Shown here: positions 1-11,676 of the stretch, one piece after another | Position numbering within the stretch: the first letter of the stretch is position 1 | How the letters are laid out: each line of letters opens with the position of its first letter | Source: Hermatobates lingyangjiaoensis | Lineage: Eukaryota > Arthropoda > Insecta > Hemiptera > Hermatobatidae | Reading direction: 5' to 3' | Length of the DNA stretch: 64,000 nt | NCBI GenBank assembly: GCA_026182355.1 | Contig: JAPFBL010000167.1 | Location: 186,001 to 250,000 of the forward strand | The notes under the pieces: generated by a model | Database searches by the model: none | What the model was told of the DNA's origin: nothing | The model's input: the letters and a program-made list of their open reading frames with translations, nothing else | Translations under genes and position numbers: made by a program

Positions 1-812
1 TACAAATGAGATCTTTGCAATACAACTTATTTTAAAGGTTTAAAAATCCTTCTATTGGGAGACTTTGAATCATAAATTGCAAATATTTTTCCAAAATCTA
101 TAATTATTCTGTATTCTCTGTTTATAATTTGAATAATGAAGACTCCCACATTATACTAATCAATTAATTAAATTGATTATCAATGAATTCGATAATATAT
201 TTACTCACTGTACTGTTGGGTACATACTAGTTTAGTTATTTTTATGTTGTGCACAAATTTTACTATGTACAATATTTTTGTATATGGTCTTTCATTTGGT
301 GAGATTATTTCTATAGTATAATCTTTTATATTAAGTAATAAAAAGATAGTTGTCTAAATGTCCATAGGAATTATATTAATGATTATGGGAAGGATAGCAT
401 ATGAATGTAGTCCATGGACGGCAGTCAAATGTAATATTCACACATGTTTTATTTTAAGATATTTACAAATTTAATATGTTTCATCGAACTTATTCCTGGA
501 AGTTATTTAAAAAAAATGTTTTATTTTAAATTATATCTATTATTCTCAATTCCTTATTAATGTAAACCATATAGCAGTAAGAATAAAATTTATCACTAAA
601 CAGTGTAAAAAGAAAACTCAAACAAAATAACTATCAAGATAATTTCAATTTTTATAAAACATTTAACAAATTTGTTTGATTTTATAATGAAGTAAAAGGA
701 AGTCGTAATGGGGTTGGCCACTCTGTTCTAGGACTGTGTAAGTGAACTCTTGGACTCCCTAAAGTTCTTTGCATGTTCGTGCCTGTCTGCAACTTCCCTT
801 CATCAAAGAATC
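1..812. other. AT-rich flank upstream of the CARS1 copy
   Basis: No coding sequence, RNA gene or recognisable repeat is seen. The last 100 bases are less AT-rich and lie directly before the first ATG of the CARS1 copy, so they may be its former promoter or 5' leader. No TATA box or initiator stands out. Confidence 0.4.
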
Positions 813-843
813 ATGGCGGAAAATGCACTGTGGCTTATGCAAG
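813..843 (+). pseudogene. CARS1: CARS1 pseudogene, putative first coding exon
   Basis: The exon reads MAENALWLMQ and ends in a clean donor (AAG|GTAAAT). It leaves one base, which fits the two-base start of the next exon at 3090 and gives a continuous frame. The N-terminus of CARS1 varies between animals, so the assignment rests on position and phase, not on similarity. Confidence 0.5.
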
Positions 844-1907
844 GTAAATTCAACAATTTATCTTTGTTCGCACATAATGTCACTTGATATTTTCTGTTAA
901 CACTAGTCTTTTAACTATAATTTGACTATATGTCAAAACATATATGTTAAATGATATGCAATAAATTAGAATTTAAATGGTAGTTAAGTTTCTGCTCTAC
1001 TTGTATTAAAATAATTGCTTCTTTTTCATTCACCGATATAAAACAAACGTAGAATACGTGTTATTATTACAAATGGTAATATAAAAAATACATTTTTTCT
1101 ACATTGAACTGAATCAGAGTGCTATTAGTTTTCGACAAAAAAACATGGCCGACAATACACTAAGGTAATATAATGGGAAAGTAATATTAATTTTTTTTTT
1201 TTTTGTTTAGAGATAATACTTAACAGGCTTTCTTCAATTAATTTAATTTAATATTAGATAATTTTTATTTTTGTTTATATTGTCAATTAGGAAATATTAA
1301 TTATAATCAATAAAGAGGAATTACGTCAGAATTATATTAGTTTATTTCAAGAACTATAAATTACTGTTGGTAATTTCAACCGTTGAATGTTCCATCAGTG
1401 CTGACATCTCAAATTGCATTGAAATGCGGAAGTGACAACTAACAGTTACTTAATTCAACGTTCAAAACAAAACTATTTGCAAATTGTTTCCTTTTTTTAA
1501 TTAGGTTAAATTCAATTGCATAACATTTACGTGCCCAAAATAACTACAAATTAGATTAACAACCTCATAATTTATTTATTCTTAATAAGATATATTGAAA
1601 TGGATGAATAAGAATGCTTTGTCATGAGTTAAGTTCATCCTATTAATGTTATTTTTCTTTTTTTTAATAGTTGTTCGCTGAACTTCAATAAACAGTCAAT
1701 TACTGCAAAAGTAATATTGTGGTAATAATAAACCGAGATATAGATACGGAAAATTACATTTAGGTTCAGATGAAAATATAACTGTATTAATAATACAATA
1801 ATAGTATTTTTCTCTCCAAAGTAGGTTTTTCATCATTGTAGCAGTCATTACCACATCTTATCATAGTTATTCTATTATTACAGCATCTCATTGCAGACAT
1901 TTCCTAA

Positions 1908-2125
1908 TTTAGGCATTTCATAAATACAGTATCATAGTACAAACATTATAGTCATTTCATAAATACAGTATCATAGTACAATCATTATAGTCATTTCACG
2001 AATACAGTATTACAGTGCAATCATTATACGATATTAAGTAGTCATTTCTTAAATACAGTATCACAGTACAATCATTAAAATCACTTCATAAATACAGTAT
2101 CATAAATTTCATAAATACAGTATAA
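1908..2125. repeat. Minisatellite, about 40-bp unit, five copies
   Basis: Degenerate direct repeats built on the phrase CATTTCATAAATACAGTATC followed by ATAGTACAATCATTATAGT. One longer spacer unit lies near 2020. The array sits in the first intron of the CARS1 pseudogene. No other structure is seen between 844 and 3089. Confidence 0.8.
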
Positions 2126-3089
2126 AAATACTGATGGTGTTTAAAGTTTGTATACATTATTGTCAGTTTTTGTATGTAAAAATAAATAATAAATTTAACT
2201 ATTAATGTAGAAAGGTTTATTTCTTAAAGAATATTTTATAAATATTCCCTAAATAATACTAAATTTAATATATATAATATTAAATAACAGAACTAATCAG
2301 AGTTTAATTTAGGTTTACACAGATGAAGGAGTGTTGGAAGTTTTTAAATAACTGTTACCAGTTTTTAATTTTAAAATAGCCACATTTCTCATGTGGCGAA
2401 AGAGAATCGTGAAATTGAATCTTGCTGACAGTTTTGTTTGTAATGACATAAAAATTTCAAATAATGGTTTCATTTTTAATAAATTTTAATATTAAAAACA
2501 TATTATACAACTCTTTACTGTTCTATTATTCTTTAAGTATCGTTATGGATTATGGTGTTGACGATCAGTTCTGGGATATAAATCATTAGTATTTTTTGAA
2601 GTATTGTTATTCGAATTCCATTATTCATTATAGAGTGGGTTTATTTTTTTTAAAGTGAAATAAATATAAAATTGTTTGAATTGATATTATTTTAGTTTCT
2701 ATAATTTAGGGTAATCAAGGTGATAGTTTGGTAACGTTGTTTAGCGTGATAAAAACCTCTTCGAAAACAGTACACATGGCAGTTTGAATTTACTCATTGA
2801 TAAAGTTTATTAGTTTAACTTTACTTTAGTTTGAAGTTTATTGTGATCATATTTAAGTGGTCGTATGAAGGTAGATTTTAATTAGTTTATGGTGCTTTAA
2901 AGAAATTTCTGCTATCACTAAGTTTTTTATATTTCTTAATTTGTTGTATTTTTATAATTGAACATTTTGTAACCAATGTCTTTGCTTTGATATGAAACAC
3001 TCATAAATATTTGCTGACGCCAGGGAACTAATATAAATTTTCAATTTAAAATTCTAGGTTTACTTGAATTCTAAAATCATAACCTTCAG

Positions 3090-3222
3090 ATCGGCCTGAA
3101 CCAAAGCTGTACAATAGTTTTACTCGTCAGAAAGAGTTTTTCAAACCAAAAACTGGCAATACTGTACTATAGTACAGCTGTGGACCTACAGTTTACGATT
3201 CTTTCCATATGGGCCATGCAAG
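3090..3222 (+). pseudogene. CARS1: CARS1 pseudogene exon 2 (HIGH motif), premature stop
   Basis: Acceptor CTTCAG, donor AAG|GTAAAA. It encodes the N-terminal KLYNSFTRQKEFF stretch and then the catalytic YSCGPTVYD with a zinc-ligand Cys and HMGHAR, the class I HIGH equivalent. The codon before YSCG is TAG at 3170-3172, where CysRS proteins have Trp (TGG to TAG, one transition). The exon leaves AG, which joins the G opening the next exon to complete the conserved Arg. Confidence 0.85.
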
Positions 3223-4403
3223 GTAAAATTGTATCTTCCATTTCTATTGATTATTTTTTTACTGTTGTCAGATTTTCTTCTACTATTCATTATGCTCACT
3301 TATAATTTGTTTTGTATGTATTTCTGTTATATAAATGTTCTACTGCTTGTAAGAGTCTTTAACTGAATCCTTTCAGTCCAGTGATTTACAAATAGACTAA
3401 AAAGTTATTTTTGTAAGATCCTAGACACCACTATCGAAAAAAAAAATACATTTTGTTTGAGTTACACGAGGACAAAAACTGATCTTAGTTTTTGTTTAAA
3501 ATGTCATTTATCATCATACAAATGGAGCAAATCTGGACTTTGTTTCATTATGACTGATTTTTGTTTTTGTTTCAAGGACTTGAAACATGACAAAATGTTG
3601 ATACTTACCAGTTATATAAGTAACATTGTGATACTGTTCTAAATATTATTAAAAATAAAATTATATTTTAGAGATTGTTAAAGGTAAACCAGTGGTCGAG
3701 TTTTATGTATAATATTTTGAAGACTGATACTAATACCAAAGGAAGTATTTGCCTCAAATTTGTGAGCTCTTTCATTAATCAAAGTTCATGAGTCGAAGAC
3801 GAAGTAGGTAGTTACTGCTTCTCTCAAACTGTAAACAACGTAAGGATATGAAAAAACATGAAGCTATTTTAGTAAATTATTATAGTAAAGCTACTTCGTG
3901 AATTTTTAATTTTGTTACTCAAGTTTAATAGAAATAATTTTTAAATGACTAGACTCTGGCAGTTTCTAAGGGATGGTTGGCACAAAATGTTCAATCTCGT
4001 GTTATTCACATTCGTGAAGTGAAGTTATTCACTTGAATTCTCTAACACAAGTCTTTGGTCAGAGTACTTGTTTATTTGGGTCCATTGATACTTCATGTCC
4101 ATTAACAAATCAATATTTCTTCCATTAAACAACAAGTTTTGGTTTGATGTTTTAGCGCTCGACAAGTTTCGTAATTTTGCTAGATATGCCCTCACGTAAC
4201 TGTGTTGATATTTTAATGATTTAGATAGTCATTCTTGTCTAGTAGTCTACTTCTAGAGACTGTAGGAAATGAAATTTCTTTTATGTTTATCAACCGGGAT
4301 CATTTGTTAGATTAGAATCTTTACTCTTAGTTTTAGTGGCAGTATGTTGATGTTTAGAACAGATCAAATCTGATTTCCCTAAGAGGTGCTTAACAATATT
4401 TAA

Positions 4404-4690
4404 CAAAAGGACTAGCATAAGCAAGTACTTTATGTGCTCGGTTCTCAATTGGAAGATCCGGAGTTCGATACCAGCTTGGGCCCTTGATTTATTAATCAGT
4501 AGGGGAAAAAATTTTGTGCGTATCGGTCCCGAGGCTATACAATTTCGAGTACTTGTTAAAGCTCGCTGCATAAAATACTCTTGAGTTATGCAAAATGTAA
4601 GACTCCCAATGTATAATATCATTAATAGTTAATATTTTGCCTATGTGTGTTCTCCCTTGAAACGGTCGCTGCAACTAGCCTATTATTTAA
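4404..4690 (+). mobile_element. tRNA-derived SINE, old copy
   Basis: Matches the better-preserved copy at 53125-53448 along its length: B-box-like GAGTTCGATACC near 4462, the middle motif CGGTCCCGAG, TTGAGTTATGCAAAATGTAAG, and the tail phrase GCCTATGTGTGTTCTCCC. It is strongly diverged and lacks a clear A box. Confidence 0.7.
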
Positions 4691-4734
4691 CAATTGGAAT
4701 AAGTTGAAATTGTGTGCTTTCCAATTCTAACACC

Positions 4735-5065
4735 GTTAGTCGTTCACCTTAAGTGCTATTACAAAGGCAGAAATGTGGCTCATTTGTTATATGGATCCCA
4801 TTATAATCAAGGGCGAGAGCCACATTACCGGGTTCCTTCTACATTGGTTGTCCTATATTTTATCTCACTCAAATGTATTACAGTAGTGATATTTAACCAA
4901 GTATCTTACACCGTACACGCTGTAGACAGACAAATTTACGTCCTACTCGAGGGATTATGTTCACAAGATTTTGAATTTCCCGCATGAAAAATTTAGGGTT
5001 ATGACCAAGATTCGAACCTACAATCTTCAGACAAGCATGTTACCTGTTATCTCTGATCCTGATTT
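4735..5065 (-). mobile_element. tRNA-derived SINE, heavily decayed
   Basis: Read on the minus strand it runs from a B-box relic (GGTTCGAATCTTGG, about 5012-5025) through the SINE middle to a tail relic near 4735. Only scattered 10-15 base blocks match the copy at 53125. It follows the plus-strand SINE at 4404 closely, so two insertions landed side by side in this intron. Confidence 0.5.
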
Positions 5066-5230
5066 AACATGTACTGAAAACAGTGATTATAGTGAAATAC
5101 TGTATTACTTGAAATAAAAATGTTCAAAACTTCAGATTACAAGGAAATATTTGTTTAGTTTATTTGAACTGACTTGTTTGTACGAAGTTGCCCTTGAAAG
5201 TATTTTATGATAGATCGCTTTACGTTTCAG

Positions 5231-5441
5231 GTCATACATAACGTTTGACATTCTCAGACGGATTCTCAGTGGTTATTTTGGTTACGATGTCGTCTACGTT
5301 ATGAACATAACGGATATTGATGATAAAATAATCAAGCGAGCCAGACAGAACTACCTGTATGCCCAATACCAAACTAAGAGCCTCGAGCACATTCTGACGG
5401 ACACTAAAGAAGCACTTCAGTATGAGATCAACAAGCTCAGG
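5231..5441 (+). pseudogene. CARS1: CARS1 pseudogene exon 3, intact frame
   Basis: Acceptor GTTTCAG, donor AGG|GTAATG. The open frame encodes [12 protein letters not shown], then [18 protein letters not shown], the signature that follows the HIGH region in eukaryotic CysRS, and a coiled linker rich in charged residues. No stop or shift is present here, and the exon phase matches both neighbours. Confidence 0.85.
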
Positions 5442-5769
5442 GTAATGTCACCTTTAATCTTGATAACACTGCTAATTATAGTTAACAGGTTATATCCACT
5501 GAGGTTAGTAATATTATCCATCATACTTCGTATAATATCTGGAAAGCTCGACCGGTTTCGTGTCCTTCTGGTTCCCATCTTCATGTGCAACTGATTGTGG
5601 ATTTCATGTTTCCGATAACCTACACCTGCAACGAGTATATTTAGGTATATTGATAATGTTGACACCACAGGGGTTAGTGCAAGTTAAATTAACAAAGGAG
5701 ATATCATCTTACCTCGTGTACTGATGTTCCTTCCATTCCCACACTGTCCATCTTCAAGAGTGTAACTCA

Positions 5770-6250
5770 CTTGAAGAAGAGGAGTTGCACAAGTTTTTTT
5801 TTATTTATTATTTGTGGGTGACTAGAGCACTGCATCTTAAAAACTATTGTGCTTCCCCCCTTTTGTACTAAAGTACCCCAGCAATAAGCTTCAAGAAGCT
5901 CAGCACTTTTGCTAGGATCAGCGGTAAAAGTTTTCCTATGGATTTATTGAGTGTCCCGAAGCACCTACCTCTGTGAAGCAGTGTGACCTGAAGGCCAAAC
6001 AGTAGATGCAGTGATGTTTCATCCAATTCTTTGTAGAATTTTCACAAACCATCATTGATAATCCCCATTCAGGCTCCCTACATTTCGGGAGAAAGTGACT
6101 TCCTTTCTCCCTTCGGAACATTCTTCTTCGAGTCTTTAGGTGCACTTGTGGGAGGTTGGCTTCCCACTAGTTACCGCTTTTGGACCCTCTGCGCTTCCGT
6201 AATATGTTCTCCTTACTTCTTTTTGCAAAGTTACCTAATGTTTTGAATAA
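5770..6250. other. Unassigned, more GC-rich segment in a CARS1 intron
   Basis: Less AT-rich than its surroundings and open in several frames on both strands over 60-70 codons. No encoded protein is recognised and no terminal repeats were seen. It may be a fragment of an unidentified mobile element. Confidence 0.3.
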
Positions 6251-6769
6251 AATAACAATTTAAAAAGTAGGTGAAGTGTGCTAGTTGAAATTTAAAAGTG
6301 TATTGCAAAAGTTTTCTTTTGAAAAAAAAATAATTTATATAAGAAATAAGAATTAATTTGTAAATAAAGTGGCACAATTCGGCGTTATAAATTTACGAAT
6401 GTAGGTAAATAAAATTGAGAAATGGAGTCTATCGATGTTGGACCTATCCGTCTTCAAGTGAGTTGCTGTTGAAAACGGATATGATACGATTCCATTTCTA
6501 GTTTACTTATATTTGTAAGGTTATAATTTTAAATCGTACCATTTTCTTTATAAAATGATCCTTTTTTCTTTTGTCATGAGAAATATACTTTTAAATCTCA
6601 ATGAACATATTACCTACTTCTTACATTTTATATTAAATATAATGTGCTGTATCTTTGACATCTCCCTAAAGCCACCATGGTTGGATATTGTCAGATATAC
6701 CATAATATACCATACAGGAGTATACCATAGTACTAAGGTGTGATATTCTCCTAATTTCACAAGTTTGTT

Positions 6770-6816
6770 GGATAAACATACCCCTTGTAATGAACATACA
6801 AGGAGTATGTTTATCC
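6770..6816. repeat. Perfect-stem hairpin, 20-bp arms
   Basis: Arms GGATAAACATACCCCTTGTA and TACAAGGAGTATGTTTATCC pair with one mismatch around a 7-base loop. It is isolated in an intron. It could be the centre of a small foldback element or a fortuitous palindrome. A microRNA precursor is possible in size, but nothing else supports it. Confidence 0.6.
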
Positions 6817-7368
6817 TCTCAAGTGTGGGGTAGAAAGTATGTTGCATCATGAGATACTACGACTATTATGATCATTGCAAATTCAAATCAATGAAAATAC
6901 TTTATCATGGAACTAAAACTCATAGTCATTCTGGCGTTTCTTTTTTGGTAAATTTTGAATGGTTAGATTGAAAAAATGTTTTTAAAAATTTGTAACTACT
7001 GTTAAAATTGCTCTGAAACTTCTTAATATAGCCCGTGATTCTACCATTTATTTAAGAAAAAAAAATTACCCAAATACTCATAATAATAACTGAATAACGG
7101 TCATTCTGCAGTATCAGAGTCTCAAGAACTACCAACTGAGATTAGTTCTGCCAGTTGCTGCTTCGCCACGATTGATTTTCAAGTGGTTCTCATCTTTTAA
7201 GAAAGTCTTATTAAAATTAATAATATAAAATAAAAGGTGGCGTTTTGTTTAAAAGGATTAAAATTTATCAATGTATATTCATGAAGGCAGAGTGAAACCA
7301 GAGTATTAACACTCAAACATCTTGTAAATCAGCATAAAACAACCTATTTGATTTTTAATCCTTTTCAG

Positions 7369-7494
7369 GTAGCTAATAATCCAGAATTAGAACCACTGGT
7401 TAAAAAATTAACATCAGAAGTGAACGAGGCAATTGTTAATCTTGAGAAAGCTATGTTGTCAAATGATACGGAGAAAATTGAATCCTACACTAAG
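7369..7494 (+). pseudogene. CARS1: CARS1 pseudogene exon 4, GC-type donor
   Basis: Acceptor CTTTTCAG. Forty-two codons start VANNPELEPLVKKL and end IESYTK, the variable insertion region of eukaryotic CysRS. The boundary expected from the family is AAG|GCAAAT, so the donor starts GC instead of GT. GC-AG introns exist, but here a GT-to-GC mutation in a dead gene is equally likely. Reading past this point meets a stop within a few codons. Confidence 0.75.
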
Positions 7495-7596
7495 GCAAAT
7501 TTTAAGTCATGCAGTTAGTATGTATGTGACCTCATTTATTCCAAATTATTAATAGTTTTAACTGCCTTTTTAAATGTCAGCGTGTTTTTTAAACAG

Positions 7597-7737
7597 GCTT
7601 TATTGAAATCTGCTAAAAATCCACTATCAGACTTCCCAGATTATAAAGAAGGGAACAACATTACTGATAATAGTATTTTTTCTGCTCTTCCAAGACATTT
7701 TGAGAATGAATTTAGTAAAGATATGACCACTCTTGAC
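7597..7737 (+). pseudogene. CARS1: CARS1 pseudogene exon 5, intact frame
   Basis: Acceptor TTAAACAG, donor GAC|GTAAGT. Forty-seven codons run from ALLKSAKNPLSDF through NITDNSIFSALPRHFE to MTTLD. This is the well-conserved DxTDNSIFxxLP block of CARS1. There are no internal defects. A piggyBac-type element begins 67 bases downstream in the following intron. Confidence 0.85.
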
Positions 7738-7803
7738 GTAAGTAAATTTTTTGTTAAGTTTTTTCAACTAAAAATTGAAAGTCCTTTCTTGTTTCGTAAC
7801 ATT

Positions 7804-8517
7804 TTAACCCTTTCGTGGTCCACCAAGCAAAACTCGCCGTGCACAAAAGCGACAGACGTCTATATCCGTCCTTTTCTTAGCCTGCATAAAATGACCCAGA
7901 CGTGCCATGCCGTCGTGTTCCAATGCTATTTAGGGCCAAGATATTAAAGGTGTGTATGTTGTTCACTGCTTTAGCCCACTCAGTGGGAATTTTGTACAGA
8001 TTTCAGTAGCAACTATGTCATTTCTCCTAAACGATTAGAAGTATGTGGCATCACAAGGTCAATGCGCTCTCAGCTATTGATGGGTGGGGTTGTTCTACCC
8101 GTATCAACCTTTGTTGTTGTTTCACAAGAAGTAACCCGGTTTATCATCTGAATTTTGACGTATACATTTTAAATTACTAATTTTTTTCTATTTTATAGAT
8201 ATTTTATCAATTATAAACCTAGAATGATGGCTAAAAGAAGTCTAAATGATAAAGAAATGAGTGAAATGTTATTGAAATTATCAGATGTAGACGACTCCGA
8301 CAGTGACAAAACTTTTGAGCCAAATGAGAGCAGCAGTGACAGCACTGATGTATCAGAGGATTATTAATTTGTTAAATTAATTATTGATATTAATTAGTTT
8401 ATCAATGTGACAAAAAAATACTTGTTGGCATCTGTTATAAATGCATGTAATGAAGTGGCATCAATTGTGCAAAATGGTGACGACGGTTATAGCCGTCGTG
8501 GACCGCGAAAGGGTTAA
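7804..8517 (+). mobile_element. piggyBac-type element, internally deleted
   Basis: Both ends are TTAA (7804-7807 and 8514-8517) followed inward by inverted repeats CCCTTTCGTGGTCCAC and CCCTTTCGCGGTCCAC, differing at one base. TTAA duplication with CCC-starting ends is the piggyBac superfamily hallmark. The interior is about 700 bp, far below an autonomous copy, and holds only an N-terminal transposase remnant at 8224. It sits in a CARS1 pseudogene intron. Confidence 0.85.
8224..8367 (+). pseudogene. piggyBac transposase N-terminal remnant
   Basis: A 47-residue frame opens MMAKRSLNDKEMSEML and continues as an acidic, serine-rich stretch with DDSDSDKTFEP and SSSDSTD before a stop. PiggyBac transposases begin with this kind of acidic disordered tail. 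No catalytic core follows, so this is a truncated relic useful only to assign the element. Confidence 0.65.
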
Positions 8518-8701
8518 ATGACGAAATGGTTGGTAATAACTTACTTCACAGTTTGAGAAGTCGTTTGGTTCAATCATTTCACCTTTTCTTATATCATCCT
8601 ACCAGTTTGTATCTTATCTATTGTGATAATGTTTACTTACTATACATGTTATTTTATATGAGAATTTTCCACATAAACAAGTTTTTATGCATTAATAGAA
8701 T

Positions 8702-8731
8702 AACGCATTTCGAACATATAGTGTTCTTCAG
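8702..8731 (-). ncRNA. Hammerhead-like module, decayed
   Basis: Minus-strand reading keeps CUGA, the pairing of AGAACAC with UGUUC, and GAAAUGCGUU. Three bases of the core are missing compared with the copy at 43169, so it is probably dead. The flank resembles the terminal repeat of the 15.6 and 43.1 kb copies. Confidence 0.45.
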
Positions 8732-8943
8732 GTAAATTACTAAGGTTTTGTTATTGGATAGGATAATTCCTGTCATGTTTTTGATATATATTTTAAATAT
8801 AGCTAAATAAAGAGAACTACTTGTTCAAAACTCATTATTTTATTAATTAAACTTCTTTTTTGTAATTTCCTTTATAACTCCCAAGAATGAGTAAATGCCA
8901 CATTGTAATTGACTGCACTTATGCATGTATATATGTATACACT

Positions 8944-9050
8944 CAATGATCAAACCACATTATGAAATGGGGAAAAAAGACTAAGATCTTTTAACTATAA
9001 CAAGCAGTCTTAGGCTTGTTTTCCCATTTCATATTGTGGTTTGATCATTG
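8944..9050. repeat. Inverted terminal-repeat fragment, AGATCTT family
   Basis: Arms CAATGATCAAACCACA and TGTGGTTTGATCATTG enclose a worn copy of the module found intact at 18113, here without its CUGA core. The same end sequence recurs at 17.6, 25.6, 57.6 and 63.96 kb. Confidence 0.65.
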
Positions 9051-9762
9051 ATTGATATTTCACGTGTTTATATAAAATCTTTATATATGTATACACACAT
9101 GTATGAGATACAGACGGAAGAGGTGCGTGTGTAAATTGACACATGAGAGAGGCGTGTGTATATGAGAGAGTCGTCCGTATTTATATATATGTTTCTAATT
9201 TAAGTTACAACCTAGAAAACACAAAAAAGAGACTGACACTGATAATTCTCCATCATTTCGACTTTCTTGTTGTCTTCAAGAGAGGAAAAGAAAAACACAG
9301 AAGAGGAAAGGGAAGTGTGTTGTGGAAAGGTTCACCGACCGAAACAACTCATGTATATATGTTTCGATTCATAAGTGAGGAAGGCCTGGGATGTTTACTT
9401 AAAAATACAAACAAGGGTACATACACATAATATTGAAATGTAAGAATTAGTCCTTCCGGAGTTTAAATATATTCGTTTTTGTGAATGTTCCTTTCCCCTT
9501 CCCTACCATCCTATCCTACCATTCTTGAAGCCCTGCAGTCCTAACCTATGATATTTTCTCCCTCTCACTTCCCCATAACTAGCTGTGGCTTTGTATGCTT
9601 TAATTTATTTTGACTAATATACCTGTGACCTGAAGTGTTGGAATCGTATTTGGTTGTATAACGTTTTGTGTGGAGGCTGTAATTTTATCATTATGACTGG
9701 GAATTGTTCACTGACAGTACATACGAATTTATTTTCAACAAGTTACATAATTTGTTTGACAG

Positions 9763-9974
9763 ATTCTCCAACCCCATGTGTTGACTAGAGTTAGTGAATA
9801 AATACCAGAAATCATAGCTTACATAGAGAAGATCATAAAGAATGGCATGGCATATGAATCCAATGACTCTGTTTACTTTGACATAATGTCCTTAGATTCA
9901 TGCCAGAATCACCACTATGCCAAACTCGTCCTGAAGCATATGGGGATACCAGTATCTTGCAGGTCCTGCTGAAG
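9763..9974 (+). pseudogene. CARS1: CARS1 pseudogene exon 6, stop and frameshifts
   Basis: Acceptor TTTGACAG, donor GAAG|GTAAAC. The frame reads ILQPHVLTRVSE, then TAA at 9799-9801 where the family has Tyr, then IPEIIAYIEKIIKNG and SNDSVYFD. Near 9929 one base is missing: the family sequence KLVPEAYGD resumes only after a shift. A second shift follows before the exon end to reach the GELS frame of the next exon. Three independent lesions in one exon. Confidence 0.85.
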
Positions 9975-10242
9975 GTAAACTTTCTATTTCTCTTGATATG
10001 ATGATTTTTATCAATTAAAATTAACTAACTCACCTTTTTCTTTATGCCATGTACAGTTTTATAAGTCTTTTTTTTTTTACTAAACATACAACTTAACAAT
10101 ATATTAAATATTACTTTGAACATTTTATATATTGATTCATTATATATCACAATGTTTATAAAAATTTCGATCAGTTATCAGTTTTGATCAAAATACAATG
10201 GAATTTTTAGATGACGAGGTAATTGAATTATTTTATTTGCAG

Positions 10243-10470
10243 GTGAGTTAAGTGCGAAGGGCGAGAAGAGATCAGCCACTGACTTTGTCCTGTGGAAGGC
10301 GTTCAAGAGTGGAAAGCCGTGTGGGAAGCCCTTGGGGCAAAGGGCGGCCTGGCTGGCACATCGAGTGCTCGGTTATGGCTTCAGAAATCTGTGGAGATTC
10401 ACTCGACATTCACACTGGAGGAGTTGACCTTAAATTTCTCCACCATGACAATGAAATCGCTCAGGCTGAG
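10243..10470 (+). pseudogene. CARS1: CARS1 pseudogene exon 7, frameshifted zinc-site region
   Basis: Acceptor TTTGCAG, donor GAG|GTAACT. The first part reads [21 protein letters not shown], then the frame changes: [16 protein letters not shown] and [18 protein letters not shown] lie in another frame. The pattern fits two one-base losses between 10312 and 10330. The zinc ligands Cys and His of HIECS and HHDNE survive. The usual FPHH reads FLHH. Confidence 0.85.
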
Positions 10471-10518
10471 GTAACTTACATTCACTTCAAGCAGTATTCG
10501 TTTTTCCAAACCCCATCA

Positions 10519-10800
10519 ACGACCAATGAATATATCTGCGCACTATAGTGCACATCGTAACTAGCAGTTCCAGAACAGAGGCCTTCTACTACTTGATTAC
10601 TATGCTACTATAACTTATGATAACATGAACGGTCAGTAATTCATGTCAGATATTAAGTTCGTTAGTACAGTAATGACGTCGTATTCGTGATCATGTGGTC
10701 TTGTTAGTCATGGTTTTCAATGTTTTTAGTCATATGTTGGAAAAAAAATCAGTGAATGAAGTAATTGTTGAGTGAGGTTGAGGAAGGTTGGTGGCAGGAT
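10519..10800 (-). mobile_element. Jockey-like LINE, 3' end fragment
   Basis: The reverse complement matches 59880-60158 closely over about 280 bp, including the CGTTGGTCGTTG end. At 59.7 kb the same family carries the C-terminal end of a reverse-transcriptase ORF, which assigns this piece. It begins about 50 bp after a CARS1 exon, where the next exons would be expected. Confidence 0.75.
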
Positions 10801-10822
10801 TGAGAGCGAAGTTTGATGAGTA

Positions 10823-11676
10823 CAGGGGTGGCGAACAAGTTCGACAAAAAGAGCCAAGATTTTAAACTGTGAGAGTCAGAGAGCCACACCACACAAAATT
10901 ATATAATTTTAACAATAATATATTAAACACATAATATAACATGCTCAGTCAGGTGTTCTTTGTTACCTTGTTGGAGTGATGGGATGATAATCTCAATGGG
11001 ATTTCTGGCATTTTCGTTTTCAGTAATCTTCTGCAAATCAGGTTTGTATTCAGTTGTAGCCACTCGGAGCAGTTCCTTTACATGAGTGTCAGTCAGAATG
11101 GACCGGTGCTTTGATTTTACGTGTTTCAAACTAGAAAACAGCTTTTCACAGACGTATTTTGACGAGAACATAGACAGCAGCTTGAGAGCGGCTCTTTTTA
11201 CACACGGGTATTTTCAGTTGGCACAGCTCTCCAAAACATAACATGGCCTTCCTTCAAAAGAGATTTCAGTCTATCGTCCTCGCGTAGCTCAATCATTTCT
11301 AGTTCACTCGCTGCCTCATCAGTAACAAGTGGGGTTTTCAGGCAGTCGATGTCAACATTAAACGGGTCGATGAGAAATGTACAGCTGATTAGTATATGCC
11401 ATTATTACTGTAAGAACTAAATCTTGTCATTTATAAAAGACTTGTAAAAATCTCTTCTTTTTTGGTAGAAGGTACTCAGAACTTACACCTTGAGGGAGGT
11501 TTCCCTTTCCTCTAACTTGTGACATAGAAATGAGTATCAAAAGACGATGTATCTAAAACAAAATCCAAACTTGGCAAAGAGCCACAGTATACAAAATAAT
11601 GATAAGAGGCAATGAGCCGCATTCATTTTGGCCCGGAGCCGCATGCGGCTCGAGAGCCGCGTGTTCGCCACCCCTG
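10823..11676 (-). mobile_element. hAT element, truncated, with 8-bp target duplication
   Basis: Terminal repeats start CAGGGGTGGCGAAC and end with its complement (GTTCGCCACCCCTG). Flanks GATGAGTA (10815-10822) and GATAAGTA (11677-11684) are an 8-bp target duplication with one change, as expected for hAT. On the minus strand, 10923-11171 encodes a fragment with CEKLFSSLKHVKSKHRS and LRVATT, typical of the C-terminal region of hAT transposases related to those domesticated in GTF2IRD2. Most of the transposase is missing, so it could move only with outside help. Confidence 0.8.

Noticed and set aside
1147..1166. Alternative first exon of CARS1 (ATGGCCGACAATACACTAAG before GTAATA)
   Set aside because: It resembles the 813 exon start, but it leaves two bases, which does not fit the phase of exon 2. 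Probably chance or an old duplicate.
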